IMG/VR virus record: IMGVR_UViG_3300032296_001410
Coordinates: 1-34,875 of that record
Direction: 5' to 3' (one strand)
Source: a virus
DNA length: 34,875 bases
Shown: positions 1 through 6,703 of the stretch, piece by piece
Position numbering within the stretch: the stretch's first letter is position 1
Layout: the number at the start of each line of letters is the position of its first letter
Notes under the pieces: model-generated
Told to the model about the DNA's origin: nothing
The model's database searches: none
What the model saw: the letters and a program-made list of their open reading frames with translations, nothing else
Made by a program: the position numbers and the translations under genes

Positions 1-60
1 CGCAACACCAACCGCAACACCAACCGCAACACCAACCGCAACACCAACCGCAACACCAAC
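1..60 (+). repeat. 12-bp tandem repeat, five perfect copies
   Basis: The unit CGCAACACCAAC is repeated five times without a mismatch and runs off the left edge, so the true copy number may be higher. It ends directly against the AGGAG ribosome site of the 56-aa gene at 72. In frame 1 it encodes Arg-Asn-Thr-Asn repeats, in frame 2 Ala-Thr-Pro-Thr, in frame 3 Gln-His-Gln-Pro. A second 12-bp tandem repeat with a related unit lies at 4684. Confidence 0.97.
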
Positions 61-75
61 AGGAGACCATCATGA
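1..75 (+). CDS. possible C-terminal end of an upstream gene (RNTN repeats)
   Basis: Frame 1 is open from the window edge and reads (Arg-Asn-Thr-Asn) five times followed by Arg-Arg-Pro-Ser and TGA at 73-75. That stop overlaps the ATG at 72 as ATGA, the junction used again and again in this genome (239, 3502, 5013, 5588, 8190, 9601, 9917, 10647, 11464). This is the only argument for a coding reading; the repeat could equally be an untranslated leader, or be read in frame 2 or 3. The 5' part is outside the window and no family can be named. Confidence 0.3.
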   Translation, partial: RNTNRNTNRNTNRNTNRNTNRRPS

Positions 76-242
76 AACAGCCAAGAAACTGGGAAGAAGC
101 CTTTGAAGATTTAGCCACAGAAAACAGAGAGCTGCGGGACGCGTTGGACAACATCGTCGCCCTTTGGGACATAGAGGCAAGCATGTCCGAGATTGAGAAC
201 AGCATCACCAGAGCCCGAGCCCTGATAGGAGAGGAGAAATGA
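72..242 (+). CDS. small acidic, probably helical protein (56 aa)
   Basis: The start at 72 has the ribosome site AGGAG five bases upstream (AGGAGACCATCATG). The product is short, charged and without cysteines; residues 8-32 are a run of E, L, A and R residues that would make an amphipathic helix, and residues 40-56 would make a second. Small phage proteins of this type often form helical hairpins or bind other proteins, but no family is recognised. The stop overlaps the next start as ATGA, which points to translational coupling. Function unknown. Confidence 0.7.
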   Translation: MKQPRNWEEAFEDLATENRELRDALDNIVALWDIEASMSEIENSITRARALIGEEK

Positions 243-337
243 AAGAGCTAATTGGTAAGACCGTGGAGACGGTGCGTTACGTAGACCCATGGGGCGACGG
301 GCTGCGGATTACGACAAGGAGGGGGAATGATGTTTAA
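239..337 (+). CDS. very small hypothetical protein (32 aa)
   Basis: This reading frame opens at the ATG that overlaps the preceding stop (ATGA) and has AGGAG inside the preceding gene at a proper distance (GGAGAGGAGAAATG). The product has an extended beta-like pattern (TVETVRYVDPWGDGLRI), as in small single-sheet phage proteins. It is followed by an overlapping gene at 327. There is no recognised family. The coupling and ribosome site, not the length, are the reasons for calling it. Confidence 0.5.
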   Translation: MKELIGKTVETVRYVDPWGDGLRITTRRGNDV

Positions 338-410
338 AGCGTTACAAATTCTTGGCGCAGCCCTGATAGCCGTGATGCTGTCGTGGGTTTTCTTTATCGT
401 AGTTCTTTAG
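327..410 (+). CDS. 27-aa single-pass membrane peptide
   Basis: The start at 327 overlaps the end of the previous frame and has an excellent ribosome site (AAGGAGGGGGAATGATG). A second ATG follows directly at 330. The product is almost entirely one hydrophobic segment, from Leu-6 to the C-terminal Leu, with a Lys at residue 4, so a single membrane helix with the N terminus inside is likely. Phages encode such peptides as accessory or superinfection-related membrane proteins, but nothing here shows a role. Confidence 0.55.
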   Translation: MMFKALQILGAALIAVMLSWVFFIVVL

Positions 411-423
411 TTGGAGGTGTGAG

Positions 424-642
424 ATGAAAGACCTGTTCTGTTGTTGGTGCGGGGATGATGTAGAACCCCGCCGTTGGGCGTTGGGATACCGCGCCTGTTT
501 GGCATGTGGCGAGGCGTCGGCGCGTGCTGCTCGTGCCTCGTGGTGTGTGGTGCAGGAGTATGGCAAGGGCGCATATCAGTTCGTTACCCCTGCCTCAGCC
601 CACAAGACCCTGCGGGAAACCAACCAGAAGCAACCAAGGTAG
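424..642 (+). CDS. small zinc-ribbon protein (72 aa)
   Basis: The ribosome site is TTGGAGGTGTGAGATG. Residues 6-10 (CCWCG) and 26-29 (CLACG) form two Cys-x2-Cys knuckles separated by about 16 residues (DDVEPRRWALGYRA), a compact zinc ribbon; the C-terminal half (residues 35-72) is basic and without cysteines. I recognise the pattern as a conserved small phage protein, usually left hypothetical. It could bind nucleic acid or modify a host complex; neither is shown by the sequence. Two more small zinc-ribbon proteins lie at 9917 and 10647. Confidence 0.75.
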   Translation: MKDLFCCWCGDDVEPRRWALGYRACLACGEASARAARASWCVVQEYGKGAYQFVTPASAHKTLRETNQKQPR

Positions 643-678
643 CAACCCCGATAAACAGTAACAACACAAGGAGCCATC

Positions 679-1452
679 ATGTTTGGGATAAACACGAACT
701 ACTTACCCACGGTCAGAAGCTACGACGAAGCCAAGATTCACTACGACAGCATCAAACCAATCCGTGGGAGTGACAACCTACGCCCTCTGGGTAAACGCAG
801 CAAGCAGCATATGATGCTCACCGAGGGTAGCAACGAGCACGGGCATTACTACGCTGCCAAGCTATACAGCACGGAGTGCGTGCGGTGGTATCGAGATGGG
901 CGCATCCAAGTCCGGGCCGATGGTTACTCAACCCAATCAACGGCGGGCTTCATTCATGCGGTATCCCCCATGACCGGTCACATACAAGACAACGCGGTCA
1001 GGGTCAACGGTATCCGGATGGCGGATACATACAACGGGCTGTGGTTTGAGTATCGCGACCAGCACTGGGTATGCACCAACGAGCCCAAGTGTTACATCGA
1101 GAAGTTCAACCGCACTGAGACCGCACGACTACGCAAGCTACCCGTTGTGTCTCAAATCCAGACATACCTCAAGAGTATGAAGGCGCTGGGCGCATACGAC
1201 ACACCCAACCCTGCGACATTCGGCTTTAGTTTCAAGGCTGACGACCTGCTGCTTGATATGCTGAAGTGCAACGGCGAGCCACCGATGGATATGCTGGCGA
1301 GGTTCGGTGAGGGTGTGCGCGGGCTATGGTCAACCGAGATGTTGTATCGGGTATGTATGAAGGCAGGGCTGACCACACGCGAGGCGTTGTATTACAGAGA
1401 GTATGTTCCGGCTGCGTCATCAAAGAAAGGAGTGATATGTGAGAGAAGATGA
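679..1452 (+). CDS. conserved hypothetical phage protein (257 aa)
   Basis: The gene is preceded by CAAGGAGCCATCATG, nearly the same leader as the gene at 72. The product is soluble, with many aromatic and polar residues (a beta-rich middle, residues 50-130, containing WFEYRDQHWV) and a helical C-terminal third that begins near residue 150. I see no catalytic motif, membrane segment or signal peptide. Long phage proteins of this kind near the AAA+/VWA genes are usually annotated as hypothetical. It overlaps the next gene by 14 bases. Function unknown. Confidence 0.75.
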   Translation: MFGINTNYLPTVRSYDEAKIHYDSIKPIRGSDNLRPLGKRSKQHMMLTEGSNEHGHYYAAKLYSTECVRWYRDGRIQVRADGYSTQSTAGFIHAVSPMTGHIQDNAVRVNGIRMADTYNGLWFEYRDQHWVCTNEPKCYIEKFNRTETARLRKLPVVSQIQTYLKSMKALGAYDTPNPATFGFSFKADDLLLDMLKCNGEPPMDMLARFGEGVRGLWSTEMLYRVCMKAGLTTREALYYREYVPAASSKKGVICERR

Positions 1453-1696
1453 GATGGAGGCACTACTGCGCTTGGACGGGGCAGCGTTGGAGGTGAACAA
1501 GTTCGGCACGGCGTATAACGCGAAGGTGTGGTATCCCGCCGACCACAAAGACGCAGAGGTTGTCATGTTCACCGGCGAAGCATCGTCCAGACAGGAGGCC
1601 CTTGCCCAAGCGTGGCAGAAGTATCAGGAGTTTATGCAGACAAAAACTGGTATCAACCTGCTGCGCGGCGACGGGCAGCTGATGTTCCGGATATAA
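1439..1696 (+). CDS. hypothetical protein (85 aa), GTG start
   Basis: I choose the GTG at 1439 because AAAGGAG sits at the correct distance in front of it (AAAGGAGTGATATGTG); the next in-frame ATG at 1454 has no such site. The first 14 bases overlap the 257-aa gene. The product looks like a small alpha/beta domain: strands around residues 18-45 and a helix around 50-66 (SSRQEALAQAWQKYQEF). The shape resembles the phage proteins that carry a 'sample area-type' or ABA_sandwich-like fold, but that is a guess. Function unknown. Confidence 0.65.
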   Translation: MREDEMEALLRLDGAALEVNKFGTAYNAKVWYPADHKDAEVVMFTGEASSRQEALAQAWQKYQEFMQTKTGINLLRGDGQLMFRI

Positions 1697-1701
1697 AACC
1701 G

Positions 1702-1721
1702 TTGTTACTTACAAGTAACAA
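1702..1721. promoter_or_regulatory. 20-bp operator-like palindrome
   Basis: TTGTTACTTACAAGTAACAA is a perfect inverted repeat with 9-bp arms and a 2-bp centre, placed in the 39-bp gap before the gene at 1736 and five bases upstream of its ribosome site (CCAAGGAGA). The two-base centre makes it a poor RNA hairpin but a good site for a dimeric repressor, for example of TetR type. No repressor gene is visible in the window, so a host factor or a phage gene outside it would be needed. Confidence 0.5.
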
Positions 1722-1735
1722 GAACCAAGGAGACC

Positions 1736-2164
1736 ATGATGGGATACAGAAGCGATGTAGCAGCAGTGTTCTACGTCACCTACTCAAACGAGCCGGACTA
1801 CCCCAAGTCCAAAGCACTGCTCGACCTGTGGTATGCGCAGCTGGAGGAGACCAAGTGGCACCGTGATGACTTCGGCAATTGCTTCAGTCCGTTGAATAAG
1901 ATGCACAATCATGGCTACGTGTTCGAGTGCAACGATGTGAAGTGGTATGACTCATATCCATCCATCCAGCAGTTCGAGCATGTCGTCAAACAGTATTACA
2001 ACGACTACATCAACAACAGCGAGCTCGATGGTGGTAGCGGGCTCAACAAATACTTCTGCTACGAGTTCATCCGCATCGGTGAAGAGACCGAGGACATCGT
2101 CGAGGAGCGCAGTCACATCCACGACTACGTGTTGTCAGTTGCACGTTCGATTCATTTCAACTAA
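1736..2164 (+). CDS. conserved phage protein, MGYRSDV family (142 aa)
   Basis: Two ATGs lie side by side at 1736 and 1739 behind CCAAGGAGACC; either could be used. The N terminus MGYRSDVAAVFY is a pattern I recognise from small proteins in many unrelated lytic phages. The rest is rich in Tyr, Trp, Asp and Glu and looks like a mixed alpha/beta domain, with a central region WYDSYPSIQQFEHVV and a C-terminal acidic stretch EETEDIVEER. No catalytic motif is evident. It is flanked on both sides by palindromic sites, so it may be regulated separately from its neighbours. Confidence 0.75.
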   Translation: MMGYRSDVAAVFYVTYSNEPDYPKSKALLDLWYAQLEETKWHRDDFGNCFSPLNKMHNHGYVFECNDVKWYDSYPSIQQFEHVVKQYYNDYINNSELDGGSGLNKYFCYEFIRIGEETEDIVEERSHIHDYVLSVARSIHFN

Positions 2165-2166
2165 TC

Positions 2167-2202
2167 GTTTTAAAACAATACAAACCGTGTGACATGTCAC
2201 AC
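2167..2202. promoter_or_regulatory. two palindromes upstream of the AAA+ gene
   Basis: The 57-bp gap between 2164 and 2222 holds GTTTTAAAAC (2167-2176) and GTGTGACATGTCACAC (2187-2202), both perfect. The second contains TGTGA and TCACA half-sites as in CRP/FNR-type operators, but the half-sites are four bases apart instead of the six of a CRP site. It ends 8 bases before the AAAGGAGAAGC ribosome site of the ATPase gene, so binding would affect transcription into the AAA+/VWA module. An operator role is inference. Confidence 0.45.
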
Positions 2203-2221
2203 AACTTAAAGGAGAAGCAAA

Positions 2222-3313
2222 ATGACGCAAGCAATTAGCAACACAACCGCAGTTACCCTCGAGGAAGCAAAAAACCTCATCGCTACGTGCGGTGCGGACG
2301 TTACTATAATGCTGCAGGGTGGCATGGGCATCGGCAAATCGTCGCTGCTGTGGGCATTGGCTGAGCAGTTCAACGGCACGCATGACGCTGTCTACATGGA
2401 CATGACCACCAAGGACATCGCTGACCTGTCGGGTGTGCCGTATGTCGAGGAGCGCAACGGCATCAAGGTGACGCACTTCGCACCCAACAGCGAGCTGAAG
2501 CTACACAACAAGAAGCCGGTGATTCTCATGCTGGACGAGTTCGGCAAGGCCATGCGTCCGGTTCAGAACACTGCCCTGCGCCTCATGCTGGAGCGCAAGA
2601 TGGGTGAGGACTCGCTGCCCGCTGGCAGTATCGTGTTCGGCACGACCAACAAGACAGGTGAGGGTCTGGGTGACAACATCCAGCCCCATGCACGCAATCG
2701 TCTGTCGTTCGTGACGGTCAAGTCCCCGGATGCCGAGCAGTGGTGTGCGTGGGCGGTGGGTAATGGCGTTGAGGCTGAGGTCATTGCGTGGGTCAACCAG
2801 AACCCGCAAGCGTTGGCGTCGTTCGACGATGGTGGCCAAGATGACAACCCGTATATCTTCCACCCCAACAAGCCGGTGACGGCGTTCTGCACCCCGCGTT
2901 CGCTGACCAAGGCCAGCCACATCATCAAGCATCGTGGTGTGTTGGGCACGACAGCGACTATCGCCGGTGTGGCGGGCTGTGTGGGTGAGGCTGCTGCGCG
3001 TGACATGATGGCCTATGCTGCACTGGCGGATAAGCTGCCGACGTGGGCTGAGATTGTGAAGCACCCCGATACCGCCAAGCTGCCCGCTGATGGTGATGCT
3101 GCGGCGTCATTCATTACGGTCTACTCGGCGCTGGCACGGGTGGACAAGGGCTCGTTCGATGCGTGGATGGTGTATTGCAAGCGCATGGCCAAGGAGTTCC
3201 AAGCGGTGTTCTGTCTCAACGCAGTCAAGTCTCAAGCCCGCACCGCAGCATTGGCCAACCGCAGTTTCACGACATGGGCTACCGAGAACCACTGGCTGTT
3301 CGACGCCAAGTAA
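2222..3313 (+). CDS. MoxR/CobS-like AAA+ ATPase
   Basis: The product is a 363-aa AAA+ ATPase. Walker A is GGMGIGKSS (residues 33-41), Walker B ILMLDEF (101-107), a sensor-1-like segment GTTNKTGEG follows at 140-148, and an arginine-finger candidate is HARNR (156-160). DIADLSGVPY (65-74) is the pre-Walker B insert typical of the MoxR/CobS branch (AAA_5-like). Members of this branch form hexamers and remodel partners that carry a VWA domain, and such a partner is encoded at 3502. Ribosome site AAAGGAGAAGC. Phages often carry such genes annotated as CobS, although no cobalamin pathway is present. Substrate unknown. Confidence 0.9.
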   Translation: MTQAISNTTAVTLEEAKNLIATCGADVTIMLQGGMGIGKSSLLWALAEQFNGTHDAVYMDMTTKDIADLSGVPYVEERNGIKVTHFAPNSELKLHNKKPVILMLDEFGKAMRPVQNTALRLMLERKMGEDSLPAGSIVFGTTNKTGEGLGDNIQPHARNRLSFVTVKSPDAEQWCAWAVGNGVEAEVIAWVNQNPQALASFDDGGQDDNPYIFHPNKPVTAFCTPRSLTKASHIIKHRGVLGTTATIAGVAGCVGEAAARDMMAYAALADKLPTWAEIVKHPDTAKLPADGDAAASFITVYSALARVDKGSFDAWMVYCKRMAKEFQAVFCLNAVKSQARTAALANRSFTTWATENHWLFDAK

Positions 3314-3322
3314 GGAGGAGGT

Positions 3323-3505
3323 ATGGACCGCGCAGACCGTTACAGAGTATTCACCATGCCGCAGTCTAAGTTTGACCAACAACGTGGTAAAGATTCAATG
3401 TATCTTGTGAGAGACCTTGTAGCCGTGCATCCTGATGTTATGGGTCTTGAGCTCAATGCAGCACAGACCATGTGCAAACTACTCAATGAATCGGAGAAGC
3501 TATGA
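3323..3505 (+). CDS. small hypothetical protein between ATPase and VWA genes (60 aa)
   Basis: The start at 3323 has a strong ribosome site (AAGGAGGAGGTATG) nine bases behind the ATPase stop, and the stop overlaps the VWA gene by ATGA. The product is mixed alpha/beta in composition; residues 1-12 could be a strand followed by a helix in the second half (AAQTMCKLLNESEKL). Its position inside the ATPase-VWA pair suggests an accessory or adaptor for that pair, which is inference from context. No family recognised. Confidence 0.65.
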   Translation: MDRADRYRVFTMPQSKFDQQRGKDSMYLVRDLVAVHPDVMGLELNAAQTMCKLLNESEKL

Positions 3506-4662
3506 AACTCACAGCAGAGCAACGGTTATCCCGCGCACATCTTCACATCGTCAACCACATCAAGCATTGCGCAATCGGCGGTGTGGTGATGTTTGGCAAG
3601 ACGATGGTGGACGAGCGCATACCCACAGCTTGCACGGACGGGTTCACGGTGAAGTATGGCCGCAAGTTCATCGAGGACTTGGACGAGGCCGAGCTGCGGT
3701 TCTTAGTGCTGCACGAGAATTATCACAAAGCGTTCCGGCACATGACGACGTGGCGGCATCTCTACAAGGACGACCCCCAGCTGGCCAACGAAGCGTGTGA
3801 CCACGTCATTAACCTCAAGCTGACCCACATCGACAATGGCGAGGGGTTCATCAAGATGCCCGAGAAATACCCCGGCCCGTGTGACCCGAGGTTCAAGGGC
3901 ATGGACGCAGGGCATGTCTACCGGCTGCTGAAGGAGGAGCAGGAGAAGCGAGGGGGTGGTGGCCGGTCCGGGTTCGACGAGCATGACTGGGATGGTGAGG
4001 AGCAGCTGACCTCAGACCAGCGTGAAAAGATTGCCCAGCAGATTGACCAAGCCCTGCGTCAGGGTGCCATCCTCGCAGCCAAGCGGGGTAGCGGGGGTGA
4101 CCGCACGTTCGCTGAACTGTTGGAGCCCAAGGTCAACTGGCGGGAAGCCCTGCGCGAGTTCGTCACCAGCACCTGTGCCGGTCGGGATATGTCCACATGG
4201 CGTAAGGTCAACCGTCGGTTCGTGTCCAGCGGCATGTATCTGCCGGGGTGTATCAGTGAGGCGATTGGTCGGGTGTTGGTCGGCGTTGACACGTCAGGTT
4301 CAATCGGTGGGCGTGAGCTGCAGGAGTTCATGTCCGAGGTCGTAGGCGTGGCCAAGCAGGTGAACCCCGAGGTGCTGGACTTGGTGTATTGGGACACACA
4401 GGTCGCCGCTCACGAGAAGTATGGGGTGCATGAGCTGGATGGGTTGGAGACCAAGACCAAGCCCGCCGGTGGTGGCGGCACCGCACCCAGCTGCATCACA
4501 GCCTATATGAGCGCACAAAACATCAAACCTGAGTGCGCCATCATTCTGACCGACGGGCATGTAGGCAGCGACTGGGGCGGGGCGTGGCCATGTCCGGTGT
4601 TGTTCGTTATCTGCGGCGGCAACAAGGTCATCGCCCCGGTGGGCAAGACGATTCACATTTAA
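3502..4662 (+). CDS. metallopeptidase-like/VWA protein (DUF2201-type), partner of the AAA+ ATPase
   Basis: The 386-aa product has two parts. Residues 60-105 hold HENYH (71-75), an HExxH zinc site, followed by NEACDHVIN (96-104), whose Asp or Asn could be a further ligand, as in DUF2201 putative metallopeptidase domains. Residues 255-386 are a VWA fold with an intact MIDAS: DTSGS (263-267), the GGGGT loop (323-327) and LTDGH (349-353). A glycine-rich acidic linker separates them. VWA proteins are the usual partners of MoxR/CobS ATPases, so this and the gene at 2222 probably act as one machine. Start overlaps the preceding stop. Whether it cuts protein is unknown. Confidence 0.88.
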   Translation: MKLTAEQRLSRAHLHIVNHIKHCAIGGVVMFGKTMVDERIPTACTDGFTVKYGRKFIEDLDEAELRFLVLHENYHKAFRHMTTWRHLYKDDPQLANEACDHVINLKLTHIDNGEGFIKMPEKYPGPCDPRFKGMDAGHVYRLLKEEQEKRGGGGRSGFDEHDWDGEEQLTSDQREKIAQQIDQALRQGAILAAKRGSGGDRTFAELLEPKVNWREALREFVTSTCAGRDMSTWRKVNRRFVSSGMYLPGCISEAIGRVLVGVDTSGSIGGRELQEFMSEVVGVAKQVNPEVLDLVYWDTQVAAHEKYGVHELDGLETKTKPAGGGGTAPSCITAYMSAQNIKPECAIILTDGHVGSDWGGAWPCPVLFVICGGNKVIAPVGKTIHI

Positions 4663-4680
4663 TTAACAACAGGAGCTGAT

Positions 4681-5016
4681 ATGAGCAACGACAGAAGCAA
4701 CGACAGGAGCAACGACAGGAGCAACGACAGGAGCAACGACAGGAGCAACGACAGGAGCAACGACAAAGAAGCGGCCAAGCTGGTGATTCTCAAGGTGGAC
4801 TACATGGAGCTCGTAGTCCCGGTGGAGGCGGCGATGGCGTTCATAAAACTCATTGCGGGGGGTAGCGCCTACAAGCTACACAATAAATGGATAAGCGAAA
4901 CCAAGTCCAGCATCGAGGTGTTTGAGCACATTGACCTGTCGATTCATCACCTGAGCACTGAGCGGTATGCGCTGGCCAAGATGACGACGGCGTCGCTGAA
5001 GGAGGACAACAAATGA
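4681..5016 (+). CDS. hypothetical protein with N-terminal SNDR repeats (111 aa)
   Basis: The ribosome site is ACAGGAGCTGATATG. Residues 2-25 are six copies of Ser-Asn-Asp-Arg, then SNDK; the rest (residues 33-111) is an ordinary small alpha/beta domain without recognised motifs. The repeated part alternates acidic and basic side chains and would be disordered and zwitterionic. The body might start at an internal codon in relatives, for instance near Met-42, so the tail may be a recent addition by repeat expansion. It is ATGA-coupled to the next gene. Function unknown. Confidence 0.75.
   Translation: MSNDRSNDRSNDRSNDRSNDRSNDRSNDKEAAKLVILKVDYMELVVPVEAAMAFIKLIAGGSAYKLHNKWISETKSSIEVFEHIDLSIHHLSTERYALAKMTTASLKEDNK
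4684..4767 (+). repeat. 12-bp in-frame tandem repeat, about seven copies
   Basis: The unit AGCAACGACAGG is present once as AGCAACGACAGA, five times perfectly, then once degenerate (AGCAACGACAAA). Because the unit is a multiple of three, copy-number change keeps the frame. The unit also resembles the ribosome-site region just upstream (AACAACAGGAGC), so the array carries an AGGAGC in every copy except the first and last. Confidence 0.95.
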
Positions 5017-5591
5017 AATACCACGAGCTGGGTGACAGCGCCAAAGAGAAGGCACGAGCGTGGATGGTGGACTGTGTTCACTCCGATGGCTGGTGCGCCG
5101 AGTGGGTCATCGAGGATTGGAAGGACATACTGGACTGCCTCGGGTTTTATGAGACCGACATCTTCTGGTCTGGCTTCGGTTCACAGGGTGACGGCGCGTG
5201 CTTTGTGGGGTCGTGGCGTGAAAAGCATGTGCGCTATGACAAGTTGGTCGAGCTTGTAGGGCAGGAGAAGGCCGCAGATTACGGTGAGTTCTTTTACAAG
5301 TTGAAGTTGTTTCGGGACATGGGCGCGATACAACCACACTACGTTCGACTAAACCATCGCGGGCTCTACAGTCATGAGAACAGCATCCACTACGACTTGG
5401 ACATACCGGAGACGGACAGCGAGACCGTGCCGTGCTTTGAGGAGGACTTTAAGGAGGCGTGCAGGTATTTGATGCGGACGATTTATCGGCAGTTGGAGGC
5501 GGAGTATGCGCACCAAGTAAGTGAAGAAGCGATTGTTGAATCTATTGAATGTAATGAGTATGACTTTAACGACAAAGGAGAACGGCAATGA
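5013..5591 (+). CDS. conserved phage protein with SGFGSQGDGACF motif (192 aa)
   Basis: The gene starts inside the previous stop (ATGA) and has AAGGAGGACAACAAATG. The N terminus YHELGDSAKEKARAWM and the motif FWSGFGSQGDGACF (residues 51-64) identify a family present in many phages and some prophages, always of unknown function. The C-terminal 60 residues are acidic and helical. The strict conservation of the Gly/Cys motif suggests an active or binding site, but the reaction is not known. It lies between the AAA+/VWA pair and the probable DUF3150-like gene. Confidence 0.8.
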   Translation: MKYHELGDSAKEKARAWMVDCVHSDGWCAEWVIEDWKDILDCLGFYETDIFWSGFGSQGDGACFVGSWREKHVRYDKLVELVGQEKAADYGEFFYKLKLFRDMGAIQPHYVRLNHRGLYSHENSIHYDLDIPETDSETVPCFEEDFKEACRYLMRTIYRQLEAEYAHQVSEEAIVESIECNEYDFNDKGERQ

Positions 5592-6469
5592 GCATTACTA
5601 ACAACGGCGTATTGGTTGACCTGAACATCTCTGTATGGACGGGTCGTAAGATGGATCGCAAGGTCAGCGGCGAGGTGGACGCGGCCAAGAACACCCGCAC
5701 AAAAGCCGGTAACTATCACAAAAACCTGTTCGCTGGCACGGACAAACTGGAGCGGGTCAATTCAATCGCTGGGAAAATCCGAAACTGGCATCTGCGCGAG
5801 ACCCTTCCATGGTCAGATACCGGCACTCGGCTGCTGCCGATGGCAAACTTCTTTCACTATAAGCAAGAGCTTTCCACAATGGAGAATGAGTTCAACGCGG
5901 CGGTGCAGGATTTTCTGACGTATTACCCAAATCTCATCTCGGCTGCGGCGTTCCAAATCGGCACATTGTTTAACCGTGATGACTATCCCAGCGAGGATAA
6001 GATTAAACATAAGTTCAGCGTTCGCACGGCGTTCCATCCGGTGCCTTTGTCTGGCGACTTCCGGGTTGATTCGGATGCTGCGACGCAGCAGGAGTTGCGC
6101 GAAAGCTATGAAAAGTTGTATCGTGAGAAAGAAGAAGCCACAGCAAAAGAACTTTGGAGTAGACTACATGAATACCTGACGACTTTGGTTGACAGGTTGG
6201 AGAAGAAGCAGAAAGCGATTGAATCATCCGCAAGCGGCGATAAGACCAAGGCGGGGCAGCTTCACGAATCTCATCTGGAGAATGGTGTTGAGCTGTGCAG
6301 TTTACTCACTCGCTTGAATGTAATGAATGACCCGACGTTAGAAGCAGCACGCAAGCATCTTGAAGAAGCCCTGTCCGGGGTTACGATCAAGGACCTCCGC
6401 ACAAGCGAAGGTGTGCGCAATGACGTCAAGGCGCGGGTGCAGGACATACTGGGTAAATTTGACTGGTGA
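5588..6469 (+). CDS. conserved phage protein, probably DUF3150-like (293 aa)
   Basis: Start overlaps the preceding stop, with AAAGGAGAACGGCAATG. The product begins with a short beta segment, VLVDLNISVWTGRKMDRKVS (residues 8-27), followed by a long helical body; residues 190-215 are strongly coiled-coil-like (LVDRLEKKQKAIES). From memory this matches a family of phage and bacterial proteins (DUF3150 or close to it) found beside MoxR-type ATPases and VWA proteins, which is also its setting here. I read the three genes at 2222, 3502 and 5588 as a possible functional set. The family name is from recall and could not be checked. Confidence 0.7.
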   Translation: MSITNNGVLVDLNISVWTGRKMDRKVSGEVDAAKNTRTKAGNYHKNLFAGTDKLERVNSIAGKIRNWHLRETLPWSDTGTRLLPMANFFHYKQELSTMENEFNAAVQDFLTYYPNLISAAAFQIGTLFNRDDYPSEDKIKHKFSVRTAFHPVPLSGDFRVDSDAATQQELRESYEKLYREKEEATAKELWSRLHEYLTTLVDRLEKKQKAIESSASGDKTKAGQLHESHLENGVELCSLLTRLNVMNDPTLEAARKHLEEALSGVTIKDLRTSEGVRNDVKARVQDILGKFDW

Positions 6470-6476
6470 GGAAAAC

Positions 6477-6677
6477 ATGGCAACAAAGTTAAGTGGTGGT
6501 AAAGAGATCGTCCGTGAACTGGCGATTGCTGTGCAGGATGCTGGTGCGCGGGAGTTGATCGTTACGGTGCGCGGGGACGGAATAATGTTCCTGCGTGCCA
6601 AGGGTATGCAGCGCCAAGTGATGTGGAAACTCGACGCGCTGTATGAGAAGGGTATTAAGGAAGGAAGAAGTGCGTAA
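6477..6677 (+). CDS. small hypothetical protein (66 aa)
   Basis: The ATG at 6477 follows the preceding stop by seven bases with TGAGGAAAAC as ribosome site; the frame stays open upstream, but that part lies within the 293-aa gene and is not needed. The product has a helix (GGKEIVRELAIAVQDAG), a strand pair (ARELIVTVRGDGIMFLRAKG) and a final helix, so it is probably a compact beta-alpha domain. RGDGIMF resembles short strand-turn motifs of phage small proteins. Function unknown. Confidence 0.7.
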   Translation: MATKLSGGKEIVRELAIAVQDAGARELIVTVRGDGIMFLRAKGMQRQVMWKLDALYEKGIKEGRSA

Positions 6678-6703
6678 ATTAACTAAATAACTAAGGAGAA
6701 GTC

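Noticed and set aside
2501-3064. A 187-codon - strand frame opposite the AAA+ ATPase
   Set aside because: It is antisense to the ATPase; its Arg/His/Thr-rich composition is the mirror of the opposite coding strand.
4684-4767. CRISPR-like array
   Set aside because: The repeats are 12 bp with no spacers and are in frame with a protein, so this is a coding tandem repeat.
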